Positions 5,071 to 7,638 of a stretch of 7,638 nucleotides of DNA are shown here, piece by piece. How positions within the stretch are numbered: position 1 is the stretch's first letter; each line of letters opens with the position of its first letter. A program made the translations under genes and the position numbers. Source of the stretch: Candidatus Aquidulcis sp. (GTDB taxonomy: Bacteria; Chloroflexota; Anaerolineae; Anaerolineales; E44-bin32); assembly GCA_020723365.1 (NCBI GenBank), contig DYJB01000138.1, forward strand, positions 1-7,638, read 5' to 3'. Under the pieces are notes generated by a model. The model saw nothing but the letters and a program-made list of their open reading frames with translations. It was not told where the DNA came from and made no database searches.

Positions 5071-6128
5071 GGTTGAATGATACCGCCTCCCAGGCAGATG
5101 TCGCCGGCGAAGAAGACAGCGGACTGGCCGGGGGCGACATCGGGCTGGGTCGCCTCGAGCTCCACGGCTGCCCGAGCATCGGCTCTGCACTCGACGCGGG
5201 CTCGCAGGCGCACGGCGTGGTAGCGCACCTGGGCATGGGCCTCGAACGTTGGCGCCGGCGGCGCGCCTGCGATCCAATTCACGTGCGCAAGATCGAACCG
5301 CTGGCGGCCGACCTGCTCGCGCCGTCCGACGATCAGCGCGTTGCGGGCGCGGTCCTTTTCGACCACGTACAGCGCCTGGCGCGAGGCGATGCCAAGCCCC
5401 TGGCGCTGCCCGAGCGTGTAGTGCGCCAGGCCGCTGTGCTGCCCGAGGTGTTCGCCCTCAAGGCCAAGGATCGGGCCGGGGTTGGGCGCCACGCCGCGCG
5501 CGGCGAGGAAGGCGCGGTAGTCGCCGTCGACGAAACACAGGTCCTGACTCTCGTGTCGATCGGCGACCGGCAGGCGGGGGTCCCGGGCGTGGGCGCGAAC
5601 CTGCTCCTTTGTCAATTCGCCGAGCGGGAAGATGGCGTGAGCCAGGTGGGATTGCGTGAGTACGTGCAAGACGTAGGACTGGTCCTTGCGGGCATCCAGG
5701 CCGGTGCGAAGGATGTGGCCTCCGTCCAGGTGCTCAACGCGGGCGTAGTGCCCGGTGGCGAGGTGGGTGGCGCCGAAGGCGAGCGCGTGCTCAAGCAAGA
5801 CGCCCCAGCGGATAGAGCGATTGCATTCGATGCACGGATTGGGCGTGAGCCCCTGCGCATAGCCACTCAAGAAGGGCGAGATGACCGACTGTTCGAAGGC
5901 TTCGCGGGCATCGACAACATAGAAAGGGAAGTCGAGTTGACCTGCCACCTGGCGGGCGGCCGCGACGTCAGCCGGTGCGCAGCAGCGGTTTGCAGGCCCA
6001 GCGTCCTCGCCGGAGAGACGCAGCATCAGCCCGAAGGCGTCCTCGCCCGCGTCCCGCAGGAGGGCCGCCGCTACGGAGCTGTCGACGCCGCCGCTCATGG
6101 CGACGGCAATGCGGCGCCGGGAGGTCAT
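5067..6128 (-). CDS. mnmA: tRNA-specific 2-thiouridylase MnmA
   Basis: A 353-residue cytosolic enzyme that activates U34 of tRNA-Lys, -Glu and -Gln with ATP and inserts sulfur to give 2-thiouridine. The ATP-pyrophosphatase P-loop is SGGVDSS (12-18). The catalytic Cys99 lies in NPCIECN (97-103) and the persulfide-forming second Cys198 in HESQDLCFV (192-200). TGHYAR (125-130) and the KDQSYVL stretch (148-154) match tRNA-binding and active-site parts of the family. The C-terminal beta-barrel ends with AVFFAGDICLGGGII (337-351). Length is normal (E. coli 368). The ATG overlaps the TGA of the cysteine desulfurase by ATGA, so the sulfur donor and acceptor are translationally coupled, as in the Bacillus YrvO-MnmA pair. 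A GC-rich hairpin lies directly before the start. Confidence 0.97.
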   Translation of the reverse strand: MTSRRRIAVAMSGGVDSSVAAALLRDAGEDAFGLMLRLSGEDAGPANRCCAPADVAAARQVAGQLDFPFYVVDAREAFEQSVISPFLSGYAQGLTPNPCIECNRSIRWGVLLEHALAFGATHLATGHYARVEHLDGGHILRTGLDARKDQSYVLHVLTQSHLAHAIFPLGELTKEQVRAHARDPRLPVADRHESQDLCFVDGDYRAFLAARGVAPNPGPILGLEGEHLGQHSGLAHYTLGQRQGLGIASRQALYVVEKDRARNALIVGRREQVGRQRFDLAHVNWIAGAPPAPTFEAHAQVRYHAVRLRARVECRADARAAVELEATQPDVAPGQSAVFFAGDICLGGGIIQP

Positions 6129-7297
6129 TTGCCGCCCGCCGCTGGGCGGCGCAGCGCGGCAACGACCGGAGGCAGGATATCCAGAAACCTCTCGACGGCC
6201 TGGGGGTCGGTGTCCTTGCCGACGGTGACGCGCAGCGAGCCCAGGGCCAGCCGGCGCGGCAGGCCAAGGGCCAGCAGTGTCTCGGAAGGCTCCGGCGTGC
6301 CCGACTTGCAGGCCGAGCCGGACGAGCAGGCGAAGCCGCGCGCGTCGAGCGCGGCCAGGAGCGCATTGCCATCGACATCCGGGAACACAAAGGAAGCGTG
6401 GTTCGGAAGTCGCTCTGACGGATGGCCGGTCAGGCGCGCCCCGTCGACGGTCTGCTCGACAGCCGAAATGATCCGGTCGCGCAGCCGCTGTTGATGGGCG
6501 TTACGGCTCTGGCGTTCGGCGGCTGTCAGCGCCAGCGCCTCCGCCAGCCCGACGGCAAGCGGCACATTGTGCGTCCCCGGACGCCGGCCCTGCTCCTGCC
6601 CACCGCCGGTGAGCCACGGGAGCAGGCCGATCCCGTTCCGGACGTAGAGGGCGCCCACGCCCTTGGGGCCATAGAACTTGTGCGCGCCCATGGCCAGGAG
6701 GTCGACCCCGAGCTCCCCCACGTCGACGGGCAGCTGGCTGGCGGCCTGCACAGCATCCGTATGGAAGACGACCCCGAGATCGCGGCACTGCGCCGCCAGC
6801 ATGGCGATGGGATGGATCGTACCGATCTCGTTGTTGGCATAGAGGATGGATACGACTGCCACCTGGGGCGAAAGGTGCTCGGCCAAATCTGCCGGGGAGA
6901 CGAGGCCGCACGCGTCGACGGGAAGGACGACGAGCCGGAAGCCGAACTGCTGCTGGAGCTGCCGGGCGGTCTTCAGCACCGCCGGGTGCTCGACGGCGCT
7001 CACCAGGATCGTGTCCGCCCCTCGACGCTCGCGTTCGGCGAACGCTGCGCCCCGCAGCGCCAGGTTGTCGCTCTCGCTGCCGCTGGCGGTGAAGATCACT
7101 TCCGCAGGGCGACAGCCGAGCACGCGGGACACCTGTTCGCGGGCGGACTCCAGCGCCGCCTCCGCGCGCTGACCGTAGGCGTGGACCGACGACGGATTGC
7201 CGTAGGTCTCGCTGAAGTAGGGGAGCATGGCGGCCAGGACGCGCGGGTCGACCGGTGTCGTGGCGGCGTGGTCGAGATACACGTTCGCGGGAGCCAT
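6125..7297 (-). CDS. Cysteine desulfurase, NifS/IscS class
   Basis: A 390-residue PLP enzyme that takes sulfur from L-cysteine to give alanine and an enzyme persulfide. Landmarks: YLDHAATTPVDP near the N-terminus (7-18), GNPSSVHAYG (33-42), ASGSESDNLAL (71-81), the ring-stacking His104 in VEHPAVLKT, ANNEIGT (154-160), HTDAVQ (179-184), the PLP Lys207 in GAHKFYGPKG (204-213) and the persulfide Cys330 in SSGSACKSG (325-333). The Cys loop is the long class-I type. Coupling with mnmA by ATGA suggests a role like YrvO, supplying sulfur for tRNA 2-thiolation; it may also feed iron-sulfur assembly, which this window cannot show. The start at 7297 has no Shine-Dalgarno but has an extended -10 box six bases before it, predicting a leaderless mRNA. 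It is divergent from enolase. Confidence 0.95.
   Translation of the reverse strand: MAPANVYLDHAATTPVDPRVLAAMLPYFSETYGNPSSVHAYGQRAEAALESAREQVSRVLGCRPAEVIFTASGSESDNLALRGAAFAERERRGADTILVSAVEHPAVLKTARQLQQQFGFRLVVLPVDACGLVSPADLAEHLSPQVAVVSILYANNEIGTIHPIAMLAAQCRDLGVVFHTDAVQAASQLPVDVGELGVDLLAMGAHKFYGPKGVGALYVRNGIGLLPWLTGGGQEQGRRPGTHNVPLAVGLAEALALTAAERQSRNAHQQRLRDRIISAVEQTVDGARLTGHPSERLPNHASFVFPDVDGNALLAALDARGFACSSGSACKSGTPEPSETLLALGLPRRLALGSLRVTVGKDTDPQAVERFLDILPPVVAALRRPAAGGK
6131..6150 (-). other. Inverted repeat just before the mnmA start
   Basis: GCCGCCC (6131-6137) and GGGCGGC (6144-6150) are exact inverted repeats with a six-base loop, ending two bases before the mnmA ATG. In the mRNA this hairpin would cover the ribosome-binding region. 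Ribosomes finishing the desulfurase would melt it, enforcing coupled synthesis. It also encodes the desulfurase C-terminus, so selection on structure is uncertain. Confidence 0.35.
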
Positions 7298-7312
7298 GCC
7301 GCCATTCTAGCA
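7298..7312 (-). promoter_or_regulatory. Extended -10 promoter giving a predicted leaderless mRNA for the desulfurase operon
   Basis: On the minus strand TGCTAGAAT (7312 to 7304) is an extended -10 with one mismatch in the hexamer. It is followed by GGCGGC and then ATG at 7297, the same geometry as at 2592. No -35 hexamer is recognisable at 16-18 base spacing and no Shine-Dalgarno is present. Confidence 0.6.
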
Positions 7313-7416
7313 TGCGGGCGATTCGCGACGGCCTGGGAGACCAGACGCCCCATCCGACGTTAGCCTTCCCACACATTCGGGACATTCATCACCCAAGGTG
7401 GCGGATACCCGTGGCG

Positions 7417-7422
7417 TATAAT
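7417..7422 (+). promoter_or_regulatory. -10 box of the enolase promoter
   Basis: A perfect TATAAT lies 30 bases before the enolase ATG. The expected transcript start is around 7428-7430, giving a leader of about 25 bases that contains the Shine-Dalgarno. No good -35 is visible at normal spacing. The 155-base gap (7298-7452) holds only this promoter and the divergent desulfurase promoter. Confidence 0.65.
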
Positions 7423-7438
7423 CGTTCCGGAGTTCACA

Positions 7439-7445
7439 AGAGGAG
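7439..7445 (+). promoter_or_regulatory. Shine-Dalgarno of enolase
   Basis: AGAGGAG lies seven bases before ATG 7453, an optimal match and spacing. It contrasts with the absent Shine-Dalgarno of the divergent desulfurase gene. Confidence 0.75.
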
Positions 7446-7452
7446 TCACATC

Positions 7453-7638
7453 ATGCCAACAACGATCGAGTCGGTCTACGGGCGCGAAGTGCTGGACTCG
7501 CGCGGCAATCCCACGGTGGAAGTTGAAGTCGTCCTGGTCGACGGCAGCTGGGGACGGGCGATCGTGCCCTCGGGCGCTTCAACGGGCGTCCACGAGGCGC
7601 TGGAACTGCGCGACGGGGACAAGGACCGCTACCGCGGC
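7453..7638 (+). CDS. eno: Enolase (phosphopyruvate hydratase), N-terminal part
   Basis: The first 62 codons of enolase, cut by the window edge. Enolase converts 2-phosphoglycerate to phosphoenolpyruvate in glycolysis and gluconeogenesis. The visible segment is the start of the N-terminal capping domain, with REVLDSRGNPTVEVEV (11-26), the mobile substrate-closing loop VPSGASTG (38-45) and EALELRDGDK (48-57), all characteristic. The ATG is supported by a strong Shine-Dalgarno and a TATAAT box. It is divergent from the cysteine desulfurase. The catalytic barrel is outside the window. Confidence 0.95.
   Translation, partial: MPTTIESVYGREVLDSRGNPTVEVEVVLVDGSWGRAIVPSGASTGVHEALELRDGDKDRYRG

Noticed and set aside
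4748..5236. Upstream extension of the lipoprotein frame to 503 codons
   Set aside because: The extension overlaps the small membrane protein gene and mnmA and would bury the lipobox signal peptide in the middle of the protein.
7390..7400. CACC-CAA-GGTG as an operator between desulfurase and enolase
   Set aside because: Four-base arms are too short to distinguish from chance and match no regulator site that I know.

Overview
The window is GC-rich (about two-thirds G+C by eye), gene-dense bacterial chromosome. It carries housekeeping genes with short gaps, overlapping stops and starts, and few strand-specific spacers. The YtxG/YtxH-like membrane pair, the SH3-YkuD L,D-transpeptidase, the proline-rich lipoprotein resembling BMP/Med binding proteins and the small three-helix membrane protein together suggest Chloroflexota, probably an Anaerolineae-like lineage. 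That assignment is an inference from protein style, since no rRNA is present. I see no phage, insertion sequence, CRISPR array, tRNA or rRNA.

Layout: (1) 2-97, the 3' end of an unidentified plus-strand gene, tightly coupled to (2) 107-1726, bifunctional NAD(P)HX epimerase/dehydratase. (3) 1753-1778, a perfect 26-bp dyad that probably terminates transcription from both sides. (4) A minus-strand pair, a YtxG-like two-helix membrane protein (2149-2592) followed by YtxH (1813-2121). (5) 2593-2661, a short divergent promoter region. (6) Plus strand, a 25-codon reading frame starting with a Tat-like RRGFL motif (2662-2739), overlapping by GTGA a signal-less L,D-transpeptidase (2736-3728). (7) A four-gene minus-strand operon, read from 7297 down to 3725: cysteine desulfurase, tRNA 2-thiouridylase MnmA, a small membrane protein and a lipoprotein, with ATGA overlaps at the first two junctions. 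Its last stop codon shares a CTAG with the stop of the convergent L,D-transpeptidase. (8) 7298-7452, a divergent promoter region, then the first 62 codons of enolase.

How the genes work together: the desulfurase and MnmA form the sulfur-relay pair that makes 2-thiouridine at position 34 of certain tRNAs. The NAD(P)HX repair enzyme and enolase are central-metabolism genes. The membrane, lipoprotein and transpeptidase genes concern the cell envelope.

The most interesting signals are regulatory or structural rather than a new system. Two minus-strand operons start with nearly the same 18-bp module, an extended -10 box six bases before an ATG with no Shine-Dalgarno, which predicts leaderless mRNAs. 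A Tat-like signal sequence is out of frame with the transpeptidase it appears to belong to. Two uncharacterised envelope proteins are translationally linked to the tRNA-thiolation genes.
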